Assembly: GCA_947247005.1 (NCBI GenBank)
Contig: OX365953.1
Coordinates: forward strand, 4,903,001 to 4,967,000
Length of the DNA stretch: 64,000 bases
Direction of reading: 5' to 3'
Source of the DNA: Spisula solida
Taxonomy: Eukaryota; Mollusca; Bivalvia; Venerida; Mactridae
Of this stretch, positions 24,401-33,729 are shown one piece after another. Within the stretch, counting starts at the first letter, position 1; each line of letters opens with the position of its first letter. Position numbers and translations under genes: made by a program. The notes beneath the pieces were generated by a model. That model was not told the DNA's origin. It saw only the letters and a program-made list of their open reading frames with translations, and did not search any database.

Positions 24401-25157
24401 TCGGGAATTTTCGCGTCGTGACAACTTGAAATTGGGAATTTTCATGTAGCAGAAAGGCCAAATAAAACAGAAAAAGAGATTACATGTGACTGTTTACTGG
24501 TTTCTGTAAACTGTTATGCTTGACCTTTGTCAAAAATGCTCATTACTTTGTCATTTTATGTCCGATTTTGAATTTTTTTTTTTTAAATGTTCATTGGGAA
24601 TTTCTCCCTTCAAATTTGGGAAAACTATAGCCTTTTATAGATTGGGAAGGTACCGTTTACCGGTAGCAAACAAAGAAGGAAAAAAATCACTGGAACAGAA
24701 TACTATTACTCAGGGTGTTAACGAGGCCAAATTAAAAACCCTGAAAATCTTTTGCGGTCAACCATTTTTGCTAAACAACAAACCTTTAACTATTTGTATT
24801 TGTATCCATATTTAACTCAGTTTCAGAAACTTTCTGTCAGAACAGATTAAATTGAACATAACTTTGCCATACTTGTCAGAGATATTTTCATCAAATAAAT
24901 TTTACTTTGGTCAGAAATCATAGCTCTTTCAGGACAGATAAATCTGGAATTCCGAAAAAATCAGGAATATTGACAACCAAGTTTTACAATTTTTTAAGCT
25001 CACAGCCATTAACTGTAGTAGTACTAATTACCTGTTTGGCTCCATTTAGAAACGAATCAATTAATTCGTCAGGAACTTCTTTTGGTCCAGAATCATGTGG
25101 AGCTGATGGCTGATCAACAGGTCGGCTGGTGAGCCCAGGAATGTACCTTTGTGCCAT
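12467..25157 (-). CDS. ADAD-like protein: two dsRBDs plus inactive deaminase-like domain
   Basis: Twelve exons: 25157-25032, 24318-24087, 22311-22247, 21891-21761, 19670-19550, 18738-18594, 16859-16730, 16344-16183, 15291-15182, 14738-14553, 13387-13159, 12722-12467. All have AG/GT borders and phases are continuous, giving about 630 aa. Residues 43-112 and about 158-219 are dsRNA-binding domains (basic ends GTGKNKKDAKTASA and EKVGKTKRDARREA). From about 226 to the end is an adenosine-deaminase (ADAR/ADAT1-type) fold with GTG at 284-286, PC at 372-373 and SCSDKI at 437-442. The metal and proton-shuttle motif, HAE in ADARs, reads F306-A307-V308, so the His ligand and catalytic Glu are absent while both Cys ligands (373, 438) remain. 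This fits the testis-type ADAD (TENR) proteins, which bind RNA without editing. An upstream in-frame ATG at 25193 is an alternative start. A CTTCAG at about 25172-25177 suggests a further 5' non-coding exon. Confidence 0.88.
13647..13922. repeat. Dispersed repeat (family E), copy 1
   Basis: Nearly identical over about 280 bp to 56964-57246, from AAGACTGCGTTCA through GGTCAAGGTGAAGGTCAAAA to CTCCCGATCTATCGATACGG. The high identity implies recent dispersal. It lies in the intron between exons 10 and 11 of the ADAD-like gene and is non-coding. Confidence 0.75.
15440..15900. repeat. Dispersed repeat with tRNA-like segment
   Basis: Phrases such as GACCCAACTTTGAAC and GAAGATTGAAGC are typical of the repeat block also seen at 44612-45340. 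The stretch at 15830-15895 (ending ACCAGGTTTGATTCCCCG) resembles a tRNA B-box, so part may be a SINE. It is intronic and non-coding. Confidence 0.45.
15920..16160. repeat. Diverged tandem repeat, about 50-bp unit
   Basis: AACCAATCAGAAAGCAGTTT recurs about five times with irregular spacing and alternating TTTCAG-type spacers. It ends about 25 bp from the donor of ADAD-like exon 8 (low end 16183). Confidence 0.7.
16966..17344. mobile_element. hAT-like non-autonomous element, 8-bp TSD (copy 1)
   Basis: Termini are CAAAGGGATTCGACCC and its inverse, with inverted similarity continuing for over 40 bp. The flanks carry the perfect 8-bp duplication GTAAATGC (16958-16965 and 17345-17352). An 8-bp duplication is characteristic of the hAT superfamily. 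The interior matches the arms of the larger element 20499-21593. It lies in the intron between exons 6 and 7 of the ADAD-like gene. Confidence 0.85.
17422..17683. mobile_element. Foldback MITE, GGCTGGTATTCACAAAG termini
   Basis: The left arm GGGCTGGTATTCACAAAGCA is mirrored by TGCTTTGTGAATACCAGCCC at the right, followed inwards by further inverted similarity (ATCTTAG against CTAAGAT). A more diverged copy lies at 57384-57645. It is non-coding. Confidence 0.75.
17900..18313. repeat. 22-bp tandem array (about 18 copies)
   Basis: Very homogeneous unit GATGTCCATCCAGACATACA plus GA, with a few C-to-T variants (ATCTAG). Since 22 mod 3 is 1 and the unit lacks stops, it is open in multiple frames of both strands. 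The resulting repetitive peptides are artefacts. It is intronic in the ADAD-like gene (between exons 6 and 7), and its homogeneity implies recent expansion. Confidence 0.95.
19192..19371. mobile_element. Short inverted-repeat element, CAGGGGTTCC termini
   Basis: CAGGGGTTCC at the left and GGAACCCCTG at the right are exact inverses. GTTATA abuts both ends (19186-19191 and 19372-19377), a 6-bp candidate target duplication. It is intronic in the ADAD-like gene and non-coding. Confidence 0.75.
19634..19873. repeat. 60-bp tandem duplication spanning a splice acceptor
   Basis: Four head-to-tail 60-bp units. The lowest-coordinate unit contains the 5' part of ADAD-like exon 5 and its acceptor (TTTGCAG at 19671-19677). 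The next two units keep an equivalent AG (about 19731 and 19791), while the fourth has lost it (CTG changed to CAG on the plus strand). Because 60 is a multiple of 3 and the units are open, use of an upstream acceptor would add 20-residue in-frame repeats (unit core FTAKVVIGGRVI) to the second dsRBD. Confidence 0.9.
20499..21593. mobile_element. hAT-like element with long inverted arms, 8-bp TSD (copy 2)
   Basis: Termini CAAAGGGATTCGACCC and its inverse, with perfect 8-bp duplications AGTGATAT (20491-20498 and 21594-21601). The two arms, about 20499-20870 and 21225-21593, are near-exact inverses of each other and match the copy at 16966-17344. The middle 350 bp is unique and non-coding. It is intronic between exons 4 and 5 of the ADAD-like gene. 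Confidence 0.85.
22625..22785. repeat. Inverted repeat (foldback)
   Basis: The left arm (TTGTTGATTTTTGGTGCAAG, then TTTTATTTCACTCG) is inverted at the right (CGGTGAAATAAAATTCG, then ACACCAAAATCAACAAATA). It lies in an intron of the ADAD-like gene. Confidence 0.65.
22997..23401. mobile_element. Mariner-like MITE (TA duplication)
   Basis: The left terminus CAGTGCCCACCAAAAATAAG and right terminus CTTATTTTTGGTGGGTAGTG are inverses with one or two differences, each flanked by TA (22995-22996 and 23402-23403). The TA duplication and CAGT start are typical of Tc1/mariner derivatives. The 405 bp hold no transposase. Confidence 0.75.
23727..24079. mobile_element. MITE, TTAGGCCGAACTTAAAATAT termini (family F, copy 1)
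   Basis: The left end TTAGGCCGAACTTAAAATAT with TTGTTTCCCC and the right end GGGGAAACAAACAATATT with a degraded AGGCC motif form inverted termini. The interior has the phrase AGATTTAGAATG and a GGTAGGTAGGG run. The second copy is at 41088-41427. Its right end lies within about 7 bp of the splice donor of ADAD-like exon 2. Confidence 0.7.
24360..24692. mobile_element. MITE, CAGTGATTTTTTTC termini (family A, copy 2)
   Basis: CAGTGATTTTTTTC and its inverse bound the element, with GAACA on both sides (24355-24359 and 24693-24697). It starts about 40 bp upstream of the acceptor of ADAD-like exon 2. Confidence 0.75.
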
Positions 25158-25394
25158 GTTCACGCTTAGAACTGAAGCATAAATTTTATTCATTTATTTT
25201 AACAGACTAAAATTATTATTATCTTGTGAAGCCTGTCTGATTGGGAAAGCTGATGGAGTGTTCAACTGCAAACAGGTAGATGGTGATTTCAATTCCTATT
25301 AAATTTCCAAGGAGAAAAAATCACAATCAGGCCTGCATCAGTAGGCTGCATGATCTGATGATGATAAAAGTAGAAAGTTTGTGCATTTAAGCCA

Positions 25395-27250
25395 TTTTCT
25401 TCTTCTTCCTTTTACAGAGCATGAGTCCTAACGGACTGTATTAAGCTCAGCGACTAATTACAACATACGTAAAACTAAAAACTGTCTCAGATTTTGCTCC
25501 TTAAAAACTGTTAAAACTATATACAGTGCAGCCAACTAACTCAGGCTCGGAGTAGAGTCTGGAAGCTCTCCAGTGTGCTTGCTGTCGTGACCCTTGTTGG
25601 AAGCTGATTCCAGTCTCTGACAGTTCTTGGTATGAAGGAGGTTCCTAGTGTTGTGTTGTGGTGGCGCTCCTGGTAAAACTTCAAGCCTCCTCTTGTCCGT
25701 GAGTCTCCTGGTTTCAGAAACTGGCTTGAGTGGATGTCCACAATTCCGCGATCTATCTTGTATAGCATCTGCAACCTGGCTTGTCTCCGACGGCTTTCAA
25801 GAGATGCCCACTGGAGGTCCTCTAACATCTTCGTGACACATCCAGGGGTCTTCGTTGAGTAGTCGTTGGTGACAAACCTTGCCGCACGCCTTTGTACTTG
25901 TTCCAGGGCTCTGATGTTGTTCTGTGTAGTGGGGTCCTAAACTGCAGCATCAAACTCCATTGTGGGCCTGGCTAATGTCTTGTAGGTGGCCGCCTTGACT
26001 TCTGGTGTACACTTCCTCAGGTTGCGACGTAGAAATCCCACAGTCTGGTTACTCTTGTTGACAATGTTTCGAACATGGGTGTACCAGCTCCATGTGTCAG
26101 ATAGTGTCACCCCTAGGCACTTGCTGGCTTCGACAGTCTCCAGGGTATGACCATGTAGTTGGTAGCTGGTTTCAATGAGCTTGGTCCTCTTTGATGTGAT
26201 TCGCAGGACTACACACTTTGCTGGATGGAAACTCATCTGCCATCTACTTTCCCAGGACTCTAGGGCGGTCAAGTCTTCTTGAAGGAGTTTACTGTCTTCC
26301 TGGCTATGAATGGTCTTGTAAAGCAGGCTGTCATCCGCAAACAGTTTGGATGTAGATGACTTGATGGACTGAGGGAGATCGTTTATATAAGCCAGAAATA
26401 ATAGTGGGTCTAAAACGGATCCCTGAGGTACTCCCGATTTCACCTTGGCACGGTCTGACCTAGCTCCATCCAATACGACCTGTTGATTCCTGTCTAGTAG
26501 GAAAGACTTGATCCAGGCGAGGGTATTGTTCCTGACCCCGTAGTGCTTCATCTTCAGGAGTAGGCGATTATGGGGCACTTTGTCAAAATCTAGCAGGATG
26601 GCATCTACCCGCTTTCCTGAAGCCATGCCGGAGGCGATTTCATGGGCGGTGGTGATTAGGTGTGTTTCACAGCTCCTTTTTCGTCTAAAACCATGTTGAC
26701 TGTCAGATAGAATGCCATTCTGGTCGAAATGCTTCATTATACTACTGTGTATGATGTGCTCCAGTAGTTTGCAGACTATTGAGGTAAGAGATACTGGGCG
26801 ATAGTTTGATGCCTGGTGTCTATCTCCTTTCTTGAAGAAGGGCACAACCACTGCTTCCCTCCAGTCGTCAGGTATGTTACCAAGGTTGAGAGACAGCTGA
26901 AACAGTTTCGCTAGGGTTGGTGCTAATTCAGTTGCAGCCGTCTTTAGGATGAAGGATGAGTCTGGTCCTGCTGCTGTGAAGGGACGAAGGTTCACAAGTA
27001 GCTTGTGTATCCCTTTCCAGTCAACTATGATGTCAGGCATTGTCGGTACAGGGCTGGTGCCAAGGTCGGGCATATCTGAGAGGTCTTCTTCAGTGAAGAC
27101 AGACTGAAACTGATCATTCAGTATATTGGCCCGTGCTGCTGGGTCACTTTGTAGGAATCCGTTCGCATTCTTCAATGGTGCAACTCCAACTGCTTCCTGT
27201 CTTCGGCTCTTCACGTACGTCCAGAAACGTTTGTATATGAAGGAATGTAA
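25395..27250 (-). mobile_element. 5'-truncated jockey-like non-LTR retrotransposon
   Basis: Only the 3' part of ORF2 (reverse transcriptase and C-terminal region) is present, beginning near FWTYVKSRRQEA. A short 3' non-coding tail ends in an AAG-rich run (plus-strand TTCTTCTTCC at 25399-25409). No endonuclease domain or ORF1 is seen, consistent with 5' truncation on insertion. It lies immediately upstream of the ADAD-like coding start. Confidence 0.8.
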
Positions 27251-27289
27251 AACATAATTATGTGAGCCATTCATGTTAATTTCTGTCAT
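25541..27289 (-). pseudogene. Broken jockey-like reverse transcriptase ORF2
   Basis: The frame runs 27289-25937, meets an in-frame TAG (25937-25939) where related elements usually have Trp, and then continues in the same frame to 25541. Reverse-transcriptase blocks are visible: AAGPDS, NYRPVSLTS, QHGFRRKRSCETHL, SGVPQGSVLDPLLF and the active-site FADD (around 26327-26343). The conserved block containing the first catalytic Asp, usually LLDFSKAFDKVPH, reads LLDFDKVPHN (around 26573-26590), consistent with a 12-bp in-frame deletion. With truncation, a stop and a damaged active site, the protein cannot be functional. The first dozen codons before the RT homology are host flank. Confidence 0.85.
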
Positions 27290-29177
27290 AAATAAGATAA
27301 ATGTTTTTCGTTTTCAAGAATTTCCAATCTATTAAAAAAGTTCTAATTTCGGTCAAACGTTCAATTCATTTTAGTTGAATCAGGTTACACGAAAACTTCA
27401 AAAACCTGTCAGTCATTCAGACTATTCATACTGAAAAGACCGATAATGCTGTCAAACAATTAGTGGTAGCTAATTATCGAAACATATATATATATTTATA
27501 CCTCTGTCTCATAGTTTCATGTCTTCTCCTGAAATCCATGCTTGGTTTAATTCATGTCTCGGACTCGTCTATACAGGATGACATTTATTGATATCAGCGT
27601 GTATCAAAAACTCAAAACTTGCAGTTGCAACTTTGTGGGAAAGCAACATCGCGAATACTCGTGACAAAATCGATTTACACATTTACACACAATAATTGCC
27701 ACTCAATACCAAACTCATACGATTATTTGATAGACTAAGTATACATTTACAGATATTCATTGTATTGGCATTGTGCAGATCACTAAGAAAACTTACCAGT
27801 ATGTTTGTTATTTTTAATTTCACAGGAAGTGGGAAAAGGTAGACAACTCTGTCGACTTGGCCAGAAATCAAAGTACTGGAAGAATATAACTTGCTGTTGT
27901 CTCCCTTGCATTAATCAAAAATATTTCCAGGTTAAATCAAAGCACTGAAAGTACAATTGTGTGGCGTACTGATGCCATTAAATCCAATAACGAATCCAGG
28001 TTGTATCATAATTTTATGTCACAGTTCTGATAAGCCCACCCTTACTCAAACATTTGTGCTGCTAAAGACACCAAGAGAGCCAGCAGTTACCTGGAACTTA
28101 CTTAAGTAACTATGCTGAGCATCAATGAATGGATATTTACAAATACCATTTTTAACGACTTGGAGAATTCGACCAGTGTCAAGATAAGTGACTGTTTATT
28201 CTCCATATGACCACGCATGTTAATTAAATGTATATGACACTCTATATTAACGTATGTAAAAGGGGTAAACATGGTGTCGCTCACACATATCGATCGGCCG
28301 ATTAATGCTTTAAAAACAAGTTTTACATTTTATAAAACCTTAAAGTATTAGCTTTTAAAACAAGCTTTAATGAACAAAATTGATCGAATATTAAATTAAT
28401 AATTGATGATTTTCGACCGTTGATTGAATTTTTATTTGGTATAAAACGGGATATTTTAAACTTACTTTTACGCGGAACGGATTCTTACTCGTCGCCGTGG
28501 ATTTAATAATTATGGTATCGTGTTGAATGTTGTCTAAAAGAGAGACATATATCTCTGCTTCATTACAAGCTTTAAATATTCAAAATCGGATAATAGATAC
28601 GAAAATTATGAGGTCTTATATAAAGCAGGGTAGAAATTGACTAGTGCGTTTAACGCTTACCGCGGTAACATTGTTAATCGGCCGATCGATATGTACGTAG
28701 ACCTATTTCAGTTCCCCCCACCAGCTATATATAGCATCAATGTTTGTATACAACATAATTAGGTCATCGTCTGCAATGTGCAGGGGCGGAGTGATTTACA
28801 TACGTTACAGTATACGATTGTAAACCGTGGGAACTATTTTAGATTCCCGCCACCAGTGAGAACATTCTTTGGTAGTAGAAATATAGTCCCTTGCGGAATG
28901 ATTTGCTATAAATATCCTCTAAAAATAAAAGTCTGATATAATTGTTGGTCTTAATATAAGTAAATGTTGGTAATGTAAACAAATCAGGTCCAATGATACG
29001 TGTAACCTGTGTTGCATGCTTGTAATATTGTTCAAATCATAGAACTATTTATTTGCCGAGGCCTAATGCGTTAAATTGGTCGTAAGCTGAAAAGTGGTAA
29101 TATTATTGTGTGGCGTTACTCCACACAAAAAAAGGGAGTTGTAGATAATCATGTCCCGTTTTTAAAGAAACCTGAAT

Positions 29178-29514
29178 CAGTGATTTTTTTGCCTCTTTGG
29201 GAAAGGGTTCGGGTCTGTTCAGATTGGGAATTTTCGCGTCGTGACAACTTGAAATTGGGAATTTCCATGAAGCCAAATAAAACAGAAAAAGAGATTACAT
29301 GTGAATGTTTGCTGGTTTCTTTGAACTTTTATGCTTGACCTCTTGTAAAAAATGTTCATAACTTTATCATTTTATGTCCGATTTTGAAATTTTTTTTTAA
29401 ATGTTTATTGGGAATTTCTCCATTCAAATTTGGGAAAATTATAGCCTATTAAAATTTTGCAATTGGGAAAGGGTCCGTTTTCCGGACCCTATAAAAGAAG
29501 GAAAAAAATCACTG
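29178..29514. mobile_element. MITE, CAGTGATTTTTTT termini (family A, copy 3)
   Basis: The same termini and interior as 24360-24692, in the same orientation, with CTGAAT at both borders (29172-29177 and 29515-29520). Confidence 0.75.
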
Positions 29515-31166
29515 CTGAATTAGCATGAAAAATAAAATATGCACTATAAAGTTATAATAAAAGGGTTGAGATTAGAAGGAAAATGACACATTTAATGAGT
29601 ACTTAATTCTCATCGACCCGATCCTTCTCAATCACCCAAGCCCTAATTATTTTGGCCGAATATACAAATGTGTCCAGACGGTTCCTATCCAAAACATATG
29701 CAAGTTTGATTGTGGACTTTTTCCTGGCGCTGCAGCTAAAGAAGCATAAAAGTCATGTAACAATTTTTGTTCAACCCTGAAAAATCCTTTTTGGTGAAAA
29801 GTATCATCCAAGCTTGATACCATGGGATTTTGTTTACGTCCATATTTTTGTCAACACACTCTTCCACATTAATTAAAAACTGTAAATAGCCTGTATGATG
29901 AATGAACTTAATGTTACAATTGTGTTTAATAATAAATTCTGTCTTTGGGTTAATCATTGACTGACCAATAATAGGTGATCAGGTCGATGAGGTTTCCGAA
30001 TAACATGGACTCATGACTGGTACTTTCAGAGCAAACATTCAAATATGTGCGTGCTAGGTTTTTATTTCTTAGAGGATTGACTTTACGAGTACGAGAAAGC
30101 AGTATATTTACCCCCCTCCCCCCCCCCCCTAAAGCAGGACCAGACTCTATCCCATCCTTCATCATGAATAGAGTAGCAATTGAACTAGCAACATTTGCGG
30201 CATTTTCCTCCAATTTAACTAACAGCCCAATATCACTCACCTTCATGGAGTACATTATCCGCACCCGCATAATGAAGCTGAACAAAGCGAGATAGTTCAT
30301 AAAAATATCCAAATAAACCACAACAAACTTGACAGATTTTAAGACTTTATTTCTTATGATAATAACCAAATAATATAACAAGACAGAGATAGGTTTAAAC
30401 AATAAATATCTGCAGTATGCCTTTAATAAGCACACATAATAATTATATGATAACATACACAGAACTTCATTTAACCGATTAATCAGGTTGGCCACTTGTT
30501 TACATAACATTGTGTATATAAACATTGCAATTTCTCTTATAACTGTATTATTTTAATAGGCATAATCATAATGTGTATGTGGCTTAGTAAATAAGATATT
30601 GGTTTTCACTGCCCTTTTCTCAATTAAATGTTTAAAACAATAAAAATACAATGTTATGATATGGCAACGTTTGTATACAAGTGACAGACCTGATTAAACA
30701 GACTATACAGTCAAAGAATGACATGATTGATTAAAAAATAAAAATTATTCATGATATATTGTCTGACTATCGACAAGATAATAATTATATATTTTCTTAA
30801 TACATGTGAATTAAAATAAGTAATAGGAATTTTCATATTAAGTTACTTGGTCTGAATAAATAATTTCTCAGATTACCATTTTCAACGGCCCTATTATTTT
30901 CATGCCCTCCTGAACCCTTTTTTATTTTCTTTACAGACAGTATTAGGGGAGTCAAAAGTCAATCTAAATATCCTGAAAATTATACAACGGCTAACCATTT
31001 TTGCCAAGAATGAGGCCTTCAGCCACACGGTTTCCATATTAAAGTCCGTTTGTTTCAAAGAAAAATCCTTCAAAGCAGATTGACCATAAATTTGCATATT
31101 TTTTAAAATCTAGAATTCCAGACAAATCCAAAGTAATGTCTGCCCTGAACATTATGAAACATAATA

Positions 31167-31996
31167 CTGTATTCCTAGATACTTTCGCGGATACAATATT
31201 TCGCGTTTTTCATACCGTCGGCATATTCGCGGCTACAAATTTTCACGGAATCATAAGGCCCGCAAATTCCGCGAAACTAAAGTCGCTACGGCATAAAGGT
31301 ATGTTTGACACATCTCGCAATTTTAATTGGACAGTTTGTCATCACCATCCGTGTATACACGATCAAATTCAATTGATTGTGACCTTAACTGACCTGATAA
31401 CAATTACGATAATCAATTAATCTCTTCATAACAAAGGATTTCATAAAGTGTTTTCACTTGGTGTTATCAACATAAACCAATAAATAGTTATTATCATAAA
31501 TTAACCACCAAACATATGTTAAACAAATAAATGTGAAATGATTATTGTAAATACCTGTACAGGAATACATTGACTTTAATCATGACAAAAACAAACTTTC
31601 GTATGTAGAAGTAAACTGAATGTTAACACCCCACCCATTTACATCTGTGCTTGTTTACATTGAGCACATTACACGCTACGTCATCAGTGTTTATGTCTAC
31701 ACAGCCTAAAATATGCACGATTCTTACAGGATCGAAATTGATGTTTTAATTGAGATAATTAACACAATTAATCTTAGATTTTATAAAGATGGATTTATTG
31801 ACAGAAGTTCCCACGTCATGTATGCGCAAGTACAATTATCCTTCGTCAAATGATTTTGCGATTTTAATATGAAGAAGCTAGAAAGGTTCGCGGATTCGTT
31901 GGAGGTAACATTTTTGCGGCTATTAAACTTCGCGAAATGATACCTCCCGCGAAAGTTGCTAACTTAAAATGCGCGAAACCATTTCTAGGAATACAG
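31167..31996. mobile_element. Mariner-like MITE, CTGTATTCCTAGA termini
   Basis: The left end CTGTATTCCTAGATACTTTCG and right end inverse (AATGCGCGAAACC, then TTTCTAGGAATACAG) are each flanked by TA (31165-31166 and 31997-31998). Both subterminal regions repeat TTCGCG-type motifs. About 830 bp without a transposase frame. Confidence 0.65.
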
Positions 31997-32193
31997 TAGT
32001 TGAAAACCCGTCCCCAACTTAAACAAGAAAATATTTGAACCAATCTAGTATTTCAGGATACCAAACAATATTTAACACATTTCATAAGGGGAGAGCCATA
32101 ACTAAGTTTTAGAACTTGTGGCTCGACCCTTTTACCCATGTATGTATATATATGTATTTATAGATCTATTTGTATGTCATTGTTTGGGTAATA

Positions 32194-32341
32194 CAGGGCT
32201 CGACACTAACACTGGTCCGCGACCAGTGAAAATCCAGAAGGACCAGTTAAAATTCTGGAGGACCAGTAACTGTCCTATTTACAAATTGGGCGCTTTTGCC
32301 CTGTCGGACCAGTGGCCAAAATAGTTAAGTGTCTAGGCCTG
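32194..32341. mobile_element. Very short inverted-repeat element, CAGGGCTCGACAC termini
   Basis: CAGGGCTCGACACTAACACTG at the left resembles the inverse of the right end (AAGTGTCTAGGCCTG). TAATA flanks both sides (32189-32193 and 32342-32346). 148 bp, with an internal GGACCAGT repeat. Confidence 0.65.
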
Positions 32342-32644
32342 TAATAAAATATGTTTAAACTAGAACACATTTCATAACTTCAATAATACTTTTTGGCGAA
32401 ATCATTCATACTGCCATTTGTGTAGTTTTTCATGTGTGTTTGCGCATGTAACGCAATGCACGAAATATTTATTATGTATGTAATGAAATGTACATATGGA
32501 AGAATTTAACAATGATAATTATATGACTGTAAACTGGCAAGATAAAGTATGACTGTGATAGCTATTCATTCGTTTGTACAAATAGAGAAACATATGGGAG
32601 TCAGTGTTGACTAAATTAGGTAACTATACTAAACTAGTGAACTT

Positions 32645-32835
32645 CATTCGTTCGTTCGTTCGTTCGTTCATTCGTTCATTCATATGTTCATTCATTCATT
32701 CATTCATTCATTCATTCATTCATTTGTATGTTCATTCGTTTATTCATTTGTATGTTTGTTCATTCGTTCTTTCGGTCGGTTGGTCCATCAGTCCGCCCGA
32801 AAGCCCGCCCGCCCAATCAATCAATCAATCAATCC
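32645..32835. repeat. Tetranucleotide microsatellites
   Basis: Mixed TTCG/TTCA tandem repeats (about 32645-32775) are followed by a GC-rich patch and a CAAT repeat (32814-32834). The plus-strand open frame across it is a repeat artefact. Confidence 0.9.
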
Positions 32836-33114
32836 AGGTCAAATGTGATAGAGGAGACAAAGGGAGTTAACTTCGTAATGAACATTGCAACATTTACTTA
32901 AAGCAGGTAATACTGAAGTGGGAAGACAAGGTTGACATTTGAATAAGCTTATGAAATAAGTAGTAGCAGAACAAGAAATGTGGAAATGTTTATGAAAACC
33001 AGACAAGGACGATAACTCTGCTGAACCTTTGTTTCCAACAACAACAACAAGAGTTATCACTGAAGATGAGGAATAACCTTCGATATATTGCCCGACAGTG
33101 AAGCTGTTTTATTA

Positions 33115-33375
33115 AACAAGAGATATTTGTAAAACATGTATGCCACCATGGCAGCCCCATAGTCAGAAATGGTAAAGGTCAGAGTGACCTTGACCTTTGA
33201 CCTACTGACCTCAAAATCAATAGGGGTCATCTACTGTTGATGACTACCCTCCATGTAAATTGAAGATCCATGAAGATCATAGGGCAAAGCGTTCTTGAGT
33301 TATTGAGCGGAAATCATTTGGTCTACCGACTGACCTACATATGCATTTGCAATATACCCCTCATCAAAGAGGATT
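33115..33375. repeat. Dispersed repeat (family G)
   Basis: Shares AGATATTTGTAAAACATGTA, GACCTTTGACCTACTGACC and CATCTACTGTTGATGAC with 5495-5785 (inverse), 11700-11960 and 43230-43470. It ends just outside the large Kolobok-like element. Confidence 0.6.
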
Positions 33376-33479
33376 TGATATTCTGGCTTAGATATGAAAG
33401 TGAGAGAAAACTAGGGATTAACAAAATATGTCTGGTGCAAACAATGTTGATGCCCGTCCTGCCCAGTTCACCGCTTTAA

Positions 33480-33493
33480 AGGGGCTGCCTCAC
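33480..33493 (+). repeat. Left terminal inverted repeat of the Kolobok-like element
   Basis: AGGGGCTGCCTCAC, immediately after TTAA. The match to the left end of the 528-bp element continues as ATAT. Confidence 0.85.
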
Positions 33494-33729
33494 ATATAGA
33501 GCACAAATAAGTATTTTCCTGCACACACGAACTAAAACAATATAATATGTACCAGGAAGCTATGAATGCCTTGGATTTAGTGATCACAAGCACATAAACA
33601 CTTTAATCGACTTTTAGAAATAGACTCAAACGGACGCAATCGGGATTTTCCCGTTTAAAAATACCGCGGTGATTTCCTTCCAGCATGCATCTGGCGAGTC
33701 ACATGATCCGTCTGCATCAAGCACTCAAT

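Larger units (their letters stand above)
27300..33470. other. Region without a recognised gene
   Basis: Holds a family-A MITE (29178-29514), a mariner-like element (31167-31996), a short CAGGGCTCG element (32194-32341), a microsatellite block (32645-32835) and a dispersed repeat (33115-33375). The longest open frame (29950-30525, minus) overlaps a plus-strand stretch (about 30118-30200) faintly like the AGPDSIP block of jockey reverse transcriptases, so it is treated as repeat-derived. A promoter or 5' exon of the ADAD-like gene could lie here but cannot be identified. Confidence 0.4.

Noticed and set aside
29950..30525. 191-codon minus-strand frame with hydrophobic stretches, and an overlapping plus-strand frame containing AGPDSIPSFIM
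   Set aside because: AT-rich chance hydrophobicity is likely. The plus-strand phrase faintly recalls a jockey reverse-transcriptase block but is too short and interrupted to call.
32604..32870. Plus-strand open frame rich in Phe/Ile/His/Ser
   Set aside because: Translation of the TTCG/TTCA microsatellite.
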